The notes under the pieces were generated by a model. It was not told the origin of the DNA. It was given only the letters and a program-made list of their open reading frames with translations, and did no database searches. From assembly GCA_016297895.1 (NCBI GenBank), contig JAEDFS010000001.1, positions 1 to 64,000 on the forward strand: a stretch of 64,000 nt of DNA. Direction: 5' to 3'. The DNA is from Marvinbryantia sp. (GTDB lineage Bacteria > Bacillota > Clostridia > Lachnospirales > Lachnospiraceae). The position numbers and the translations under genes were made by a program. Below, one piece after another: positions 15,752 through 24,809 of this stretch (positions are counted from its first letter, which is position 1; every line of letters starts with the position of its first letter).

Positions 15752-17209
15752 ATGAAATTGGCAGAATTGTTGGAGAGACTGGAATATCGTTGTTTACAGG
15801 GAAGTCTTGATACGGAAGTAAAGGATATCGTAAATGATTCCAGAAAAGTAGGGGAGGGAGCCCTGTTTTTCTGCATCAAGGGGGCAGTGACTGACGGACA
15901 TCAGTATGTGCCTGATGTCATTGAGAAAGGTGCAAAGGTTCTTGTGGTTCAGGAGCCGGTGGAGGCACCGGAAGAGGTAACGGTGATCCGGGTGGAGGAC
16001 AGCCGTTATGCCATGGCGCTGATCGCAGCAGCCTGGTACGGACATCCGGCAGAGAAGCTGAAGGTGATCGGAATCACGGGAACAAAGGGAAAGACCACCA
16101 CGACTTATATGATCAGGTCCATTCTGGAGGCAGCGGGCCACAAGGTGGGACTGATCGGAACGATCGAGGCAATCATAGGAGAAAAGGTGATCCCGGCCTG
16201 CAATACCACACCGGAATCCATTACGGTTCAGAAGTATTTTGCGGAAATGCTGGCTGTCGGATGTGACTGTGTGGTGATGGAAGTGTCTTCTCAGGGACTG
16301 ATGCTCCACAGAACGGCGGGATTTGAGTTTGAGATCGGGATCTTTACCAATCTGGAGCCGGATCATATCGGACCGGCAGAGCACAGCAGCTTTGAGGAAT
16401 ATCTGCAGTGTAAGGCCATGCTGTTTAAACAGTGCCGTCTGGGAATCCTGAATGCAGATGATCCTCATCTGGATGAGATCTTAGAAGGACATACCTGCCA
16501 GGTGGAGACCTTTGGCTTTGGAGAGCAGGCAGATTTCCGGGCATCGGATACAAAGCTGGTATCGGCACCGGGATATCTGGGAATTGCCTATCATGTGACC
16601 GGAAAGAGAAATTTTTCTGTAGAGATTGATATTCCGGGCAAATTCAGTGTGTATAATTCACTGGCGGCGATTGCAGTATGTGATCACTTTGGGGTGACCG
16701 ATGAGAATATCATCACGGCTCTGAAGCAGGCGAAGGTGAAGGGCCGGATCGAAATGATCAAAGTGTCCGATGAATTTACACTGATGATCGATTATGCCCA
16801 TAATGCCATGAGTCTGAAGAGCCTTCTGACAACTCTCAGAGAATACCATCCGAAGCGGCTGGTGTGTGTATTCGGATGCGGCGGGAACCGTGCAAAGTCC
16901 AGAAGATTTGAGATGGGAGAGGTGTCCGGAAATTATGCGGACTTTACCATCATTACATCGGATAATCCAAGATTTGAGGAGCCGGAAGCAATCCTGGCAG
17001 ACATTGAGACCGGAATTTCCAAAACGAACGGAAAGTATATCAAGATCATTGACAGAAAAGAGGCCATTGCCTATGCGATCCATCATGGACAGCCGGGGGA
17101 TGTGATCGTTCTTGCAGGCAAAGGGCATGAGGATTATCAGGAGATCTGCGGAGTGAAGCATCCTATGGATGAGAGGGTGCTGATTCAGGAGATCCTGGAG
17201 GAGAGATAG
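15752..17209 (+). CDS. murE: UDP-MurNAc-tripeptide synthetase (meso-diaminopimelate-adding)
   Basis: MurE adds the third stem-peptide residue to UDP-MurNAc-L-Ala-D-Glu in the cytoplasm. The 485-residue Mur ligase has the ATP-binding GTKGKTTT at 110-117 and the central CNTTPES and SSQGLMLHR segments. DNPR at residues 404-407 is the motif that in this family marks meso-diaminopimelate rather than lysine as substrate. It lies apart from the dcw cluster in this window. The last base of its stop is the first base of the priA GTG start, so translation is coupled. Confidence 0.97.
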   Translation: MKLAELLERLEYRCLQGSLDTEVKDIVNDSRKVGEGALFFCIKGAVTDGHQYVPDVIEKGAKVLVVQEPVEAPEEVTVIRVEDSRYAMALIAAAWYGHPAEKLKVIGITGTKGKTTTTYMIRSILEAAGHKVGLIGTIEAIIGEKVIPACNTTPESITVQKYFAEMLAVGCDCVVMEVSSQGLMLHRTAGFEFEIGIFTNLEPDHIGPAEHSSFEEYLQCKAMLFKQCRLGILNADDPHLDEILEGHTCQVETFGFGEQADFRASDTKLVSAPGYLGIAYHVTGKRNFSVEIDIPGKFSVYNSLAAIAVCDHFGVTDENIITALKQAKVKGRIEMIKVSDEFTLMIDYAHNAMSLKSLLTTLREYHPKRLVCVFGCGGNRAKSRRFEMGEVSGNYADFTIITSDNPRFEEPEAILADIETGISKTNGKYIKIIDRKEAIAYAIHHGQPGDVIVLAGKGHEDYQEICGVKHPMDERVLIQEILEER

Positions 17210-19437
17210 TGAAGCTTTTTGCAGATGTGATCGTGGACATTTCCCACGAAAAACTGGACCGTACATTTCAGTATCTTGTGCCGGAATCCATGAAAGACCT
17301 TTTGAAGGTGGGAACCGTGGTGCAGATTCCTTTTGGAAAGGGAAACCGTCTGACGAAAGGTTATGTGGTGGGTATCAGCAGGACACCGGAAGTAGATGAG
17401 AGCAGGATCAAGGAGATTCAGGAGCTGCTCACCGATCCTTCCGGTCTGTCCGGGGAGGACCGGCTGGTGGCACTGGCAGCCTGGATGCGGGATACCTATG
17501 GTTCTACCATGATCCAGGCGCTGAGGACTGTGATCCCCATAAAAAAGAAAGTTAAGGCTAAGGAAAAGAGAACGGTCCGTCTGCTTCTGGATGAGAAGGA
17601 AGCAAAAGAACAGCTGGAGTTTTACGGAAGGAAGAACCAGAAGGCAAGATACCGTCTTCTGGAGGCACTTTTAGAAGAGCGGGAGCTTCCCTGGGAGCTG
17701 GTGACAGAGAAACTTAATATCTCATCGCCTTCTATCAATGCCATGGAGAAACAGGGAGTTCTGGAATGCCGCCGGGTGACGGTTTATCGAAATCCGGTGC
17801 ACCAGGCAGGGAAAAAAAACTATGATCTGACATTAAATCCCGGACAGAGCCGGGTAGTGGAGGAGATACGAAGCAGATGGGCCCGTGGGGAAGGACAGGT
17901 GTCCCTGATCCATGGGGTTACCGGAAGCGGCAAAACGGAGATCTACATGGAACTGATCGCCGGGGTGCTGGAAAAGGGGCGGCAGGCCATTGTTCTGATT
18001 CCTGAGATCTCACTGACTTACCAGACGGTGATGCGGTTTTACAGAAGGTTTGGAGACCGGATCTCCATCATCCATTCCAGACTGTCAGCGGGAGAGCGGT
18101 ACGATCAGTTTGAACGGGCAAAGAATGGGGACATTGATGTGATGATCGGTCCAAGATCAGCCCTGTTTACCCCGTTCTCCAGGCTGGGGCTTGTCATTAT
18201 CGATGAAGAACATGAGTCTTCTTATAAAAGTGAGACTTCGCCCAGATATCATGCCAGGGAGACAGCGATCCACAGGGCGGAACTGGAAGGTGCGAAGGTG
18301 GTACTGGGTTCTGCGACCCCTTCCCTGGAGGCCTACTGGCGAGGAAAAGAGGGCAGATATGATCTCTATACTTTGAAAGAACGGGCGGGAGAAGGAAGGC
18401 TTCCGCAGGTCTTCATCACGGATATGCGGGAGGAATTAAAGGCGGGAAACCGGCTGATCCTGAGCAGGACGCTTCAGAAAAAGATGGAAGAGAGGCTGGA
18501 GGCGGGACAGCAGATCATGCTGTTTCTGAACCGGAGGGGATATTCCGGATTTGTGTCCTGCCGCTCCTGCGGACACGTGATCATGTGTCCCCACTGTGAT
18601 GTCTCCCTGTCCCTTCATAATCAGGGAAGAATGATCTGCCATTACTGCGGGCATCAGGAGAAAAAGCCTGTTCGGTGTCCCAGGTGCGGATCGGAGTTTA
18701 TCAGTAATTTCGGGATCGGAACCCAGCAGGTGGAGGAAGTGGTGAAGCGGTTGTTTCCCCGTGCGGGAGTTCTTCGAATGGATATGGATACCACGAAGGA
18801 GAAGGATGGGCATGAAAAGATTCTGGCTGCCTTTGCCAATGGAGAAGCAGATATTCTTATCGGGACTCAGATGATCGTCAAGGGCCATGATTTCTCCAAT
18901 GTGACGCTGATGGGGATCCTGGCTGCGGATCTTTCCCTGTATACAGAAGATTATCATGCGGCAGAACGGACTTTTCAGCTTCTGACCCAGGCAGCGGGCA
19001 GAGCGGGACGGGGAAGCGGGTCCGGAGAGGCGGTTTTTCAGACCTACAATCCGGATCATTACTGTATCCGGACGGCAGCAAAACAGGATTATGAGTCTTT
19101 TTATGAGGAAGAAATGGGCTACCGCATGGTGGCAGGTTATCCGCCGGCAAAACGGATGATGTCCATTCACGGAAGCTGCAGGGATGAGGCGCATCTTCTG
19201 ACGGCCATGGAATATCTGAAAAAAATGATCTTCCGAATCATAAAAGAAGAAAAACTGCAGGTGATCGGACCGGCAGAAGAGAGTATCGGGAAAATACAGG
19301 ATGTTTACCGGAAGGTGATCTATATCAAAGGAGGTTCCCTGGAGGAACTGGTTGCATTAAAAAATAAACTGGAAAAGTATATGGAAGCCAATACGGGCTA
19401 TCATATTGTAAATATACAGTTTGATATGAATGACTGA
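17209..19437 (+). CDS. priA: Primosomal protein N' (replication restart helicase)
   Basis: PriA recognises stalled replication forks and reloads the replicative helicase. The 742-residue protein has the N-terminal 3'-DNA-binding domain, Walker A GVTGSGKT beginning near residue 237 and the Walker B DEEH at about 332. A zinc-binding insertion holds eight cysteines in four CxxC pairs between about residues 449 and 492, followed by the helicase C domain with TQAAGRAGR. The start is GTG, overlapping the murE stop by one base. The length is typical. Confidence 0.97.
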   Translation: MKLFADVIVDISHEKLDRTFQYLVPESMKDLLKVGTVVQIPFGKGNRLTKGYVVGISRTPEVDESRIKEIQELLTDPSGLSGEDRLVALAAWMRDTYGSTMIQALRTVIPIKKKVKAKEKRTVRLLLDEKEAKEQLEFYGRKNQKARYRLLEALLEERELPWELVTEKLNISSPSINAMEKQGVLECRRVTVYRNPVHQAGKKNYDLTLNPGQSRVVEEIRSRWARGEGQVSLIHGVTGSGKTEIYMELIAGVLEKGRQAIVLIPEISLTYQTVMRFYRRFGDRISIIHSRLSAGERYDQFERAKNGDIDVMIGPRSALFTPFSRLGLVIIDEEHESSYKSETSPRYHARETAIHRAELEGAKVVLGSATPSLEAYWRGKEGRYDLYTLKERAGEGRLPQVFITDMREELKAGNRLILSRTLQKKMEERLEAGQQIMLFLNRRGYSGFVSCRSCGHVIMCPHCDVSLSLHNQGRMICHYCGHQEKKPVRCPRCGSEFISNFGIGTQQVEEVVKRLFPRAGVLRMDMDTTKEKDGHEKILAAFANGEADILIGTQMIVKGHDFSNVTLMGILAADLSLYTEDYHAAERTFQLLTQAAGRAGRGSGSGEAVFQTYNPDHYCIRTAAKQDYESFYEEEMGYRMVAGYPPAKRMMSIHGSCRDEAHLLTAMEYLKKMIFRIIKEEKLQVIGPAEESIGKIQDVYRKVIYIKGGSLEELVALKNKLEKYMEANTGYHIVNIQFDMND

Positions 19438-19470
19438 GGTGAAACTCGGGTTAATCAGGAGGAAAGAAAA

Positions 19471-19950
19471 ATGGCACTTAGAAAAGTCAGAATACAGGGA
19501 GATCCTGTACTGGAGAAGACCTGCAAGGAAGTAAAAGAAATCACACCCCGTATCCGGGAACTTATTGAAGATATGCTTGATACCATGTATGAGGAAAACG
19601 GAGTGGGACTGGCAGCACCTCAGGTAGGCGTTCTCAAACGGATCGTAGTCATCGACGTGGGAGAGGGTCCCTATATAATGATCAATCCGGTGATCGAGGA
19701 AACATCCGGTTCTCAGACCGGGTATGAAGGCTGCTTAAGCCTGCCGGGAAAGAGCGGTATGGTGACCAGAGCAAATCACGTAAGGGTCCGGGCTTTTGAT
19801 GAAAATATGGATGAGTATGTGCTGGAGGGAGAAGAACTTCTGGCGAGAGCCATCTGTCATGAATGTGATCATTTAAACGGAATCATGTATACCAGCCTGG
19901 TGGAGGGAGAACTCTATAACAATGAGGAGCTTCCGGCAGAGGAGGAATAG
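19471..19950 (+). CDS. def: Peptide deformylase
   Basis: Def removes the formyl group from N-formyl-methionine of nascent chains. The 159-residue protein has all three motifs: GVGLAAPQVG (about 46-55), EGCLSLPG (about 90-97, Cys metal ligand) and HECDHLNG (about 130-137, HExxH metal site). An AGGAGG precedes the ATG. It is followed 3 nt later by fmt, the enzyme that adds the formyl group, a widespread pairing. Confidence 0.97.
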   Translation: MALRKVRIQGDPVLEKTCKEVKEITPRIRELIEDMLDTMYEENGVGLAAPQVGVLKRIVVIDVGEGPYIMINPVIEETSGSQTGYEGCLSLPGKSGMVTRANHVRVRAFDENMDEYVLEGEELLARAICHECDHLNGIMYTSLVEGELYNNEELPAEEE

Positions 19951-19953
19951 TAT

Positions 19954-20898
19954 ATGAGAGTCATTTTTATGGGAACACCGGATTTTGCAGTGGGTACCCT
20001 GAAAAAACTGGTGCAGTCCGAGCATCAGGTTCTGGCGGTGGTGACACAGCCGGATAAACCGAAGGGAAGAGGAAAAGCCATGCAGTTTACTCCGGTGAAA
20101 GAGGCGGCTCTTGAGGCAGGCATTCCGGTACTGCAGCCGGTGAAGGTAAGAGACCCGCAGGTGGTGGAGGAGCTTTGTACTCTTAAGCCGGATGTGATCG
20201 TGGTCGTGGCTTTCGGTCAGATCATTCCGGAGAGCATTTTGAATATGCCCAGGTACGGATGTGTCAATGTTCATGCGTCTCTTCTGCCGATGTATCGGGG
20301 AGCGGCGCCCATTCAGTGGGCGGTCATCAATGGGGATAAAACCTCCGGTGTGACAACCATGCAGATGGACCGGGGACTGGATACCGGAGATATGCTTCTG
20401 AAAAGAGAGGTGGTGCTGGATCCGGAAGAAACGGGCGGAAGCCTGTTTGACAGGCTGAGCGAAGTGGGAGCAGAATTGTTGATCGAGACTCTTGAGAAGT
20501 TGGAAAAGGGTGAGATCATTCCACAGAAGCAGCCACAACTCAGCCCCACACCCTATGCATCCCAGATGACAAAGGAGATGGGAAAGATCGACTGGAATCA
20601 GGACGCTGCAGTGATCGAGCGTCTGATCCGGGGACTGAATCCCTGGCCAAGTGCCTATACAAAGCTTGGAGAGAAGACTTTAAAGATCTGGATGGCCCAG
20701 GTGGAAGAAGGGGACAGCAAAAAAGCGCCGGGAGCTGTGATCCGGGCAGATAAAAACGGTCTGATGGTCCAGACCGGAAAGGGAATGTTAAAGATCCGGG
20801 AACTGCAGCTGGAAGGAAAGAAACGAATGACGGCAGATGCGTTTCTCAGGGGATATCCGATCCCGGAGGAAACAGTACTGGGTGAGGATATCTGTTAG
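19954..20898 (+). CDS. fmt: Methionyl-tRNA formyltransferase
   Basis: Fmt formylates the initiator Met-tRNA using 10-formyl-tetrahydrofolate. The 314-residue protein begins MRVIFMGTPDFAVGTL and contains the formyltransferase catalytic segment VNVHASLLPMYRGAAPIQWAVINGD (Asn/His of the active site) at about residues 106-130, then the C-terminal OB-like tRNA-binding domain. It lies directly after def, and the two act in the same formylation-deformylation cycle. Confidence 0.97.
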   Translation: MRVIFMGTPDFAVGTLKKLVQSEHQVLAVVTQPDKPKGRGKAMQFTPVKEAALEAGIPVLQPVKVRDPQVVEELCTLKPDVIVVVAFGQIIPESILNMPRYGCVNVHASLLPMYRGAAPIQWAVINGDKTSGVTTMQMDRGLDTGDMLLKREVVLDPEETGGSLFDRLSEVGAELLIETLEKLEKGEIIPQKQPQLSPTPYASQMTKEMGKIDWNQDAAVIERLIRGLNPWPSAYTKLGEKTLKIWMAQVEEGDSKKAPGAVIRADKNGLMVQTGKGMLKIRELQLEGKKRMTADAFLRGYPIPEETVLGEDIC

Positions 20899-20937
20899 AA
20901 GGACAGCAGAAACAACAGACAGAAAGGGGTTTTTGAA

Positions 20938-21672
20938 ATGCTGCTTACTTATGCAAATAATTTTTACGGATATGGTGGATACGGAAGAATGTATTTTGAC
21001 CCGACGATGATCTTCGCTCTGGTCGGACTGGTGCTGACCATGCTGGCATCAGCACAGGTCAATTCTGTATTTGCAAAATACAATAAGGTAAGATGTATGT
21101 CGGGAATGACCGGAGCACAGGCGGCGGAAAAGGTGTTATACGCTGCGGGAATCTATGATGTACGTATTGAGCATATTTCCGGTAAACTGACGGATCACTA
21201 TGATCCGAGAAGCAAGGTTCTGAGACTTTCTGACAGTACCTACAGTTCCCCTTCGGTGGCAGCAGTCTGTGTAGCGGCTCATGAATGCGGTCATGCCATT
21301 CAGGATCAGAAGCAGTATGGACCGCTGGTGCTGAGAAGCTATCTGGTTCCGGCGGCAAATTTCGGATCTCAGCTTTCCTGGCCGATTTTTCTTGCCGGGC
21401 TGATCTTTACGATCCGGCCTTTGATGATGGCGGGCATTATTCTGTTTTCACTGGCAGTGATCTTTCAGCTTGTGACACTTCCGGTAGAATTCAATGCTTC
21501 CTCCCGTGCCATGAAAGTGCTGGAGGGTACCGGAATTCTGGGAAGCCAGGAATTAAATGGGGCTGGGAAAGTGCTCAGAGCCGCTGCCATGACCTATGTG
21601 GCAGCGCTGGCAAGCTCCCTGCTTCAGCTGCTGCGTCTGATTTTACTTGCCAGGAGGAATGACCGTGACTAA
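20938..21672 (+). CDS. yugP: Membrane zinc metallopeptidase (YugP family)
   Basis: This 244-residue membrane protein has an N-terminal tyrosine/glycine-rich lead and a hydrophobic helix, then the HExxH zinc-peptidase motif (AAHECGHAIQ, about residues 117-126) and several further hydrophobic segments. It matches the YugP/neutral zinc metallopeptidase family found in Firmicutes, whose substrates are unknown. It sits between fmt and rsmB with an 8-nt overlap into rsmB, so it is cotranscribed with the translation-related genes; the functional reason is not clear. Confidence 0.88.
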   Translation: MLLTYANNFYGYGGYGRMYFDPTMIFALVGLVLTMLASAQVNSVFAKYNKVRCMSGMTGAQAAEKVLYAAGIYDVRIEHISGKLTDHYDPRSKVLRLSDSTYSSPSVAAVCVAAHECGHAIQDQKQYGPLVLRSYLVPAANFGSQLSWPIFLAGLIFTIRPLMMAGIILFSLAVIFQLVTLPVEFNASSRAMKVLEGTGILGSQELNGAGKVLRAAAMTYVAALASSLLQLLRLILLARRNDRD

Positions 21673-23020
21673 ACCGGTAAATATACGAGAGATCATTTTA
21701 GGAATTTTAATGGAAGTCATCGAGGAGGAGCAGTATATTCATATCGTACTGCGTAATGTACTGGAAAAATATCAGTATCTGGAAAAAAGAGACCGGGCCT
21801 TTATTTCCCGTGTCTCGGAAGGTACGGTGGAGTATATGATCCAGCTGGATTATATCATTGAACAGTTTTCCAGAATCAAGGTACAGGATATGAAGCCGGT
21901 GATCCGAAATATCCTCCGGATGTCTGTGTACCAGATGAAATATATGGATAATGTGCCGGATTCTGCCGTCTGCAATGAGGCAGTGAAGCTGGCTCAGAAA
22001 AAGGGATTCTATACCTTAAAAGGGTTTGTGAACGGAGTGCTGCGCAATACGGCAAGGGGACTTTCGGATGTATCCTATCCGGATCGGGAGACAAGTCCGG
22101 CTCAGTATCTGTCGGTACGTTATTCGATTCCTCAGTGGATGCTGAACAAATGGCTGGATCAGTTTGATTATGAGACGGTGGAAAAGATCTGCGCCAGTAT
22201 GGAGCAGGAAAGCCGTACCTGTATCCGCTGCAATCTGAGTAAGGCTTCCAAAGAAGAAATCATGGACAAGCTCCGTCGGCAGAATATTACCGTGAAGGAA
22301 AATCCGTATCTGGATTATGCTCTGGAAATCTCTGACTATAACTATCTGCAGGCCATTCAGGCTTTTAAAGAGGGACTGTTTCAGGTACAGGATATCAGTT
22401 CCATGCTGGTGGCCGAGGTGGCAGCTCCCAGGTGGGGAGATTACTGCATTGATGTATGTGCCGCACCCGGTGGAAAAAGCCTTCACTTATCAGATAAGCT
22501 GAACGGAAGCGGTTATGTGGAGGCTCGGGACCTTACGGATTATAAAGTGGAGCTGATGCAGGAAAATCTGGAACGCACCAAACGGATCAATATGGTGGCA
22601 GTCCGTCAGGATGCAACGGTCTTTGACGGAGCTTCGGTGGAAAAAGCAGACATTCTGCTGGCAGATCTTCCCTGCTCAGGGCTGGGTGTGATCGGAAGAA
22701 AGGCAGATATCCGTTATAAGATGACGGAGGCAAGGCAGCAGGAGCTGGTTAAGATACAGAGGAAGATTCTGGATACAGTCTGGTCCTATGTGAAAGTGGG
22801 AGGAACCCTGGTATACAGTACCTGTACCATTGGTACAGAAGAAAATCAGGGAAATGTAAAGTGGTTTCTGGACAACTATCCGTTCCGGCTGGAAAGCATC
22901 GATCCCTATCTCTGCCCCAAGCTTCGCAGTGAGACGACGAAAGCCGGTTACATCCAGCTTTTGCCCGGAGTACATGGAACGGACGGATTTTTTATAGCCA
23001 GATTTAAGAGGACAGAGTGA
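21665..23020 (+). CDS. rsmB: 16S rRNA m5C967 methyltransferase RsmB
   Basis: RsmB methylates C967 of 16S rRNA using S-adenosylmethionine. The protein has the N-terminal NusB-like RNA-binding domain and a C-terminal methyltransferase domain with the SAM-binding CAAPGGKSLHLS and the catalytic motif DLPCSGLGV; a second cysteine lies in STCTIGTEEN. The start is placed at GTG 21665, 7 nt after AGGAGG. The ATG at 21659 is only one base from the Shine-Dalgarno and the frame further upstream lies inside yugP. That gives about 451 residues. Confidence 0.95.
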   Translation: MTKPVNIREIILGILMEVIEEEQYIHIVLRNVLEKYQYLEKRDRAFISRVSEGTVEYMIQLDYIIEQFSRIKVQDMKPVIRNILRMSVYQMKYMDNVPDSAVCNEAVKLAQKKGFYTLKGFVNGVLRNTARGLSDVSYPDRETSPAQYLSVRYSIPQWMLNKWLDQFDYETVEKICASMEQESRTCIRCNLSKASKEEIMDKLRRQNITVKENPYLDYALEISDYNYLQAIQAFKEGLFQVQDISSMLVAEVAAPRWGDYCIDVCAAPGGKSLHLSDKLNGSGYVEARDLTDYKVELMQENLERTKRINMVAVRQDATVFDGASVEKADILLADLPCSGLGVIGRKADIRYKMTEARQQELVKIQRKILDTVWSYVKVGGTLVYSTCTIGTEENQGNVKWFLDNYPFRLESIDPYLCPKLRSETTKAGYIQLLPGVHGTDGFFIARFKRTE

Positions 23021-24075
23021 TGGAAAGGAAAGATCTGAAATCCCTGGATTACGGGGAGCTGCAGCAGGAGATGGAGAGGCTGGGACAAAAGGGGTTCCGC
23101 GCAAAACAGATGTATCAGTGGTTTCATGAAAAACTGGCGGATACACCACGGGATATGGGAAATCTGCCCCAGAGCCTGAAGAATCAGCTGACAGAAGAGT
23201 ATGACTGTACCAATCTGGAGATGGTAGATGTTCTGATATCAAAGACAGACGGTACAAGAAAATATCTGTTCCGTCTGGAAGACGGAAATGTGATCGAGAG
23301 TGTTCTGATGAAATATAAGCATGGAAATTCTGTCTGCATTTCTTCCCAGGTGGGATGCCGTATGGGATGCCGGTTCTGTGCTTCCACACTTGGGGGACTT
23401 ACCAGAAACCTTCGTCCGGGGGAAATGCTGGATCAGATCTATAAAATCCAGAAGCACAGCGGCGAGCGTGTTTCCAATCTGGTGGTCATGGGAACCGGGG
23501 AACCGCTGGACAATTATGAGAATCTGTTAAAGTTTATCCGGATGCTCAGTGATGAACACGGACTTCATATCAGTCAGAGAAATATTACCGTGTCGACCTG
23601 CGGAATCGTGCCAAGAATGTATGATCTGGCGGAAGAAAAGCTTCAGATCACGCTGGCGCTTTCGCTTCATGCTTCCAGTCAGGAAAAGCGAAAGGAGCTG
23701 ATGCCCATCGCTTATAAATATGAGATCCATGAGGTGCTGGATGCCTGCAGAAATTACTTTGAAAAAACCGGCAGAAGGATCACCTTTGAATACAGCCTGG
23801 TAGGCGGAGTCAATGATTCTGACCGGGATGTGCAGCGGCTTTCGGAACTGATCAGGGGAATGAACTGCCATATCAATCTGATACCGGTGAATCCGATCAA
23901 AGAAAGAAATTATGTCCAGTCCGAACGCCGGGTGGTGGACAATTTCAAAACAAAACTTGAAAAATGCGGAATTAATGTTACAATTAGAAGGGAAATGGGC
24001 CGGGATATCGGTGGTGCATGCGGACAGTTGAGAAAGAGTTACATGGACAGAAATAAAGGAGAGGGACAGGAATGA
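23020..24075 (+). CDS. rlmN: Dual-specificity 23S rRNA A2503 / tRNA A37 methyltransferase RlmN
   Basis: RlmN is a radical-SAM enzyme that makes 2-methyladenosine at A2503 of 23S rRNA and A37 of some tRNAs. The CxxxCxxC iron-sulfur motif (C113, C117, C120, in CRMGCRFC) and the C-terminal GGACGQL cysteine used for methyl transfer are present. The ATG at 23020 overlaps the rsmB TGA and has AGAGGA 6 nt upstream; a GTG at 23017 is an alternative. About 351 residues, a typical length. Confidence 0.97.
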   Translation: MERKDLKSLDYGELQQEMERLGQKGFRAKQMYQWFHEKLADTPRDMGNLPQSLKNQLTEEYDCTNLEMVDVLISKTDGTRKYLFRLEDGNVIESVLMKYKHGNSVCISSQVGCRMGCRFCASTLGGLTRNLRPGEMLDQIYKIQKHSGERVSNLVVMGTGEPLDNYENLLKFIRMLSDEHGLHISQRNITVSTCGIVPRMYDLAEEKLQITLALSLHASSQEKRKELMPIAYKYEIHEVLDACRNYFEKTGRRITFEYSLVGGVNDSDRDVQRLSELIRGMNCHINLIPVNPIKERNYVQSERRVVDNFKTKLEKCGINVTIRREMGRDIGGACGQLRKSYMDRNKGEGQE

Positions 24076-24809
24076 TTTTATACAGTGCAACAGATGAAGG
24101 GCGGGTCCGAAGGATCAACCAGGATTATCTCTTTGCGTCGAAAAAAACGGTCGGAAAGCTCCCGAACCTTTTAATCGTGGCAGATGGGATGGGAGGTCAC
24201 AATGCGGGAGAACGGGCATCCAGTTATGCAGTGGAAGTGATGGTGGATGCGATTCGGAATTCCCGGGAACGCAACCCGATCAAATGCCTGCGAAGTGCCA
24301 TTGAGGAAGCGAACAGAAGAGTGCTGGAGGAGTCCCGCAGCGAGGAAACGTACCATGGAATGGGAACTACCATCGTAGCGGCGACAGTAGTCAAAGGCAA
24401 CATTTATGTGGCAAATGTGGGGGACAGCCGACTCTATATCATTGGAAACCGGATGTTCCAGGTGACGAGAGATCATTCACTGGTGGAAGAAATGATCCGT
24501 TCCGGCGGACTGACAAAAGAAGAGGGAAAAAATCACCCGGATCGTCATATCATTACCAGAGCGGTTGGGGTCGATCAGAAAGTAGATGTGGACTTCTTTG
24601 AGTGGAAGCTGAAAAAGGATGATGTTGTTCTGCTCTGCTCCGACGGACTTACCAATATGGTAAGTGATGAGGAGATACAGCAGATCGTCAGAAACAGCGA
24701 AGATTTGCAGGAAGCAGGCGACCGGCTGGTGGCTTCTGCCAATGAAAACGGCGGAAGTGACAACATCACAGTTGTGCTTGCGAAAATGCGCATCGATGAG
24801 GTGAGATAA
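24072..24809 (+). CDS. prpC: PP2C-type Ser/Thr protein phosphatase
   Basis: This phosphatase reverses phosphorylation by the PrkC kinase encoded next. The 245-residue protein begins with the PP2C signature TDEGRVRRINQDYL and has the metal-binding motifs VADGMGGHNAGE, GDSRLY, RDHS and LLCSDGLTNMV, ending with GGSDNITVVL. It overlaps rlmN by 4 nt and prkC by 1 nt. The conserved rlmN-prpC-prkC-rsgA-rpe-thiN order links the kinase system to ribosome and growth control. Confidence 0.97.
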   Translation: MILYSATDEGRVRRINQDYLFASKKTVGKLPNLLIVADGMGGHNAGERASSYAVEVMVDAIRNSRERNPIKCLRSAIEEANRRVLEESRSEETYHGMGTTIVAATVVKGNIYVANVGDSRLYIIGNRMFQVTRDHSLVEEMIRSGGLTKEEGKNHPDRHIITRAVGVDQKVDVDFFEWKLKKDDVVLLCSDGLTNMVSDEEIQQIVRNSEDLQEAGDRLVASANENGGSDNITVVLAKMRIDEVR